The notes below the pieces were generated by a model. That model was given only the letters and a program-made list of their open reading frames with translations, searched no databases and was not told the origin of the DNA. A stretch of DNA of 6,873 nucleotides from assembly GCA_937928295.1 (NCBI GenBank), contig CALEYY010000077.1, positions 1 to 6,873 on the forward strand, read 5' to 3'. Below are positions 5,657 to 6,873 of this stretch, piece after piece (the first letter of the stretch is position 1; the number at the start of each line of letters is the position of its first letter). The position numbers were made by a program, and so were the translations under genes. The stretch is from an uncultured Moraxellaceae bacterium (GTDB taxonomy: Bacteria > Pseudomonadota > Gammaproteobacteria > Pseudomonadales > Moraxellaceae).

Positions 5657-5686
5657 TTGAGAGCGTACCCCCTCGGGGCGTACACT
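5657..5686 (+). promoter_or_regulatory. Sigma70-like promoter for glnS
   Basis: TTGAGA (5657-5662; five of six match the -35) and TACACT (5681-5686; four of six match the -10) are separated by 18 nt. Transcription would start near 5693, leaving a leader of about 20 nt before ATG 5714. The spacer carries an imperfect palindrome, GTAC/CCCC with GGGG/GTAC (5665-5683), that runs into the -10, and GCGTAC is repeated at 5663-5668 and 5678-5683. This could be an operator; no regulator is evident. Confidence 0.5.
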
Positions 5687-5713
5687 CCAGCCTTTAATTT
5701 TGCCTGCTAGACC

Positions 5714-6873
<1,160 letters not shown>

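Overview
This window is ordinary chromosomal DNA of a Gram-negative bacterium, most likely a gammaproteobacterium. The reasons are a lipid A gene (lpxH), a type II secretion pseudopilin, MiaE, a RlmA(I)-type 23S rRNA methyltransferase, and a divergent glnS / ppiB-lpxH arrangement that I recall from Pseudomonas. The protein-coding DNA is GC-rich with long antisense open frames. I cannot name the genus from this sequence. I see no rRNA, tRNA, CRISPR array, transposase or phage gene.

Layout. (1) Positions 10-438, minus strand: gspG, the major pseudopilin of a type II secretion system. A good sigma70-like promoter lies upstream, and a Shine-Dalgarno for a further gene lies right at the window edge, so gspG appears to lead an operon running off the left end. 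(2) Positions 439-754: a divergent intergenic region with the gspG promoter, a 6-bp-arm hairpin and a 13-bp direct repeat (17-nt period) in front of the next gene. (3) Positions 755-4039, plus strand: four genes whose ends overlap in series. They are a saccharopine-dehydrogenase-like/trans-acting-enoyl-reductase-like oxidoreductase, miaE (tRNA hydroxylase), rlmA (23S rRNA G745 methyltransferase) and an uncharacterised 193-aa protein with a beta-rich middle. (4) Positions 4045-5601, minus strand: ppiB, lpxH and a 93-aa unknown protein. All three are in one reading frame, and each junction is a stop codon, one sense codon and the next start. The unknown gene converges on the plus-strand operon with only 5 nt between stop codons. 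(5) Positions 5602-5713: a divergent promoter region. (6) Position 5714 to the right edge: glnS, truncated by the window after 386 codons.

How the genes work together. The plus-strand operon joins two RNA-modification enzymes (MiaE for A37 of tRNA, RlmA for 23S rRNA) with a probable lipid-related oxidoreductase and a protein of unknown role. The minus-strand group holds housekeeping functions (cytoplasmic prolyl isomerase, lipid A synthesis) beside glutaminyl-tRNA synthetase. I found no defence or mobile system. The most open questions are the 193-aa and 93-aa unknown proteins and the unusually tight gene junctions.
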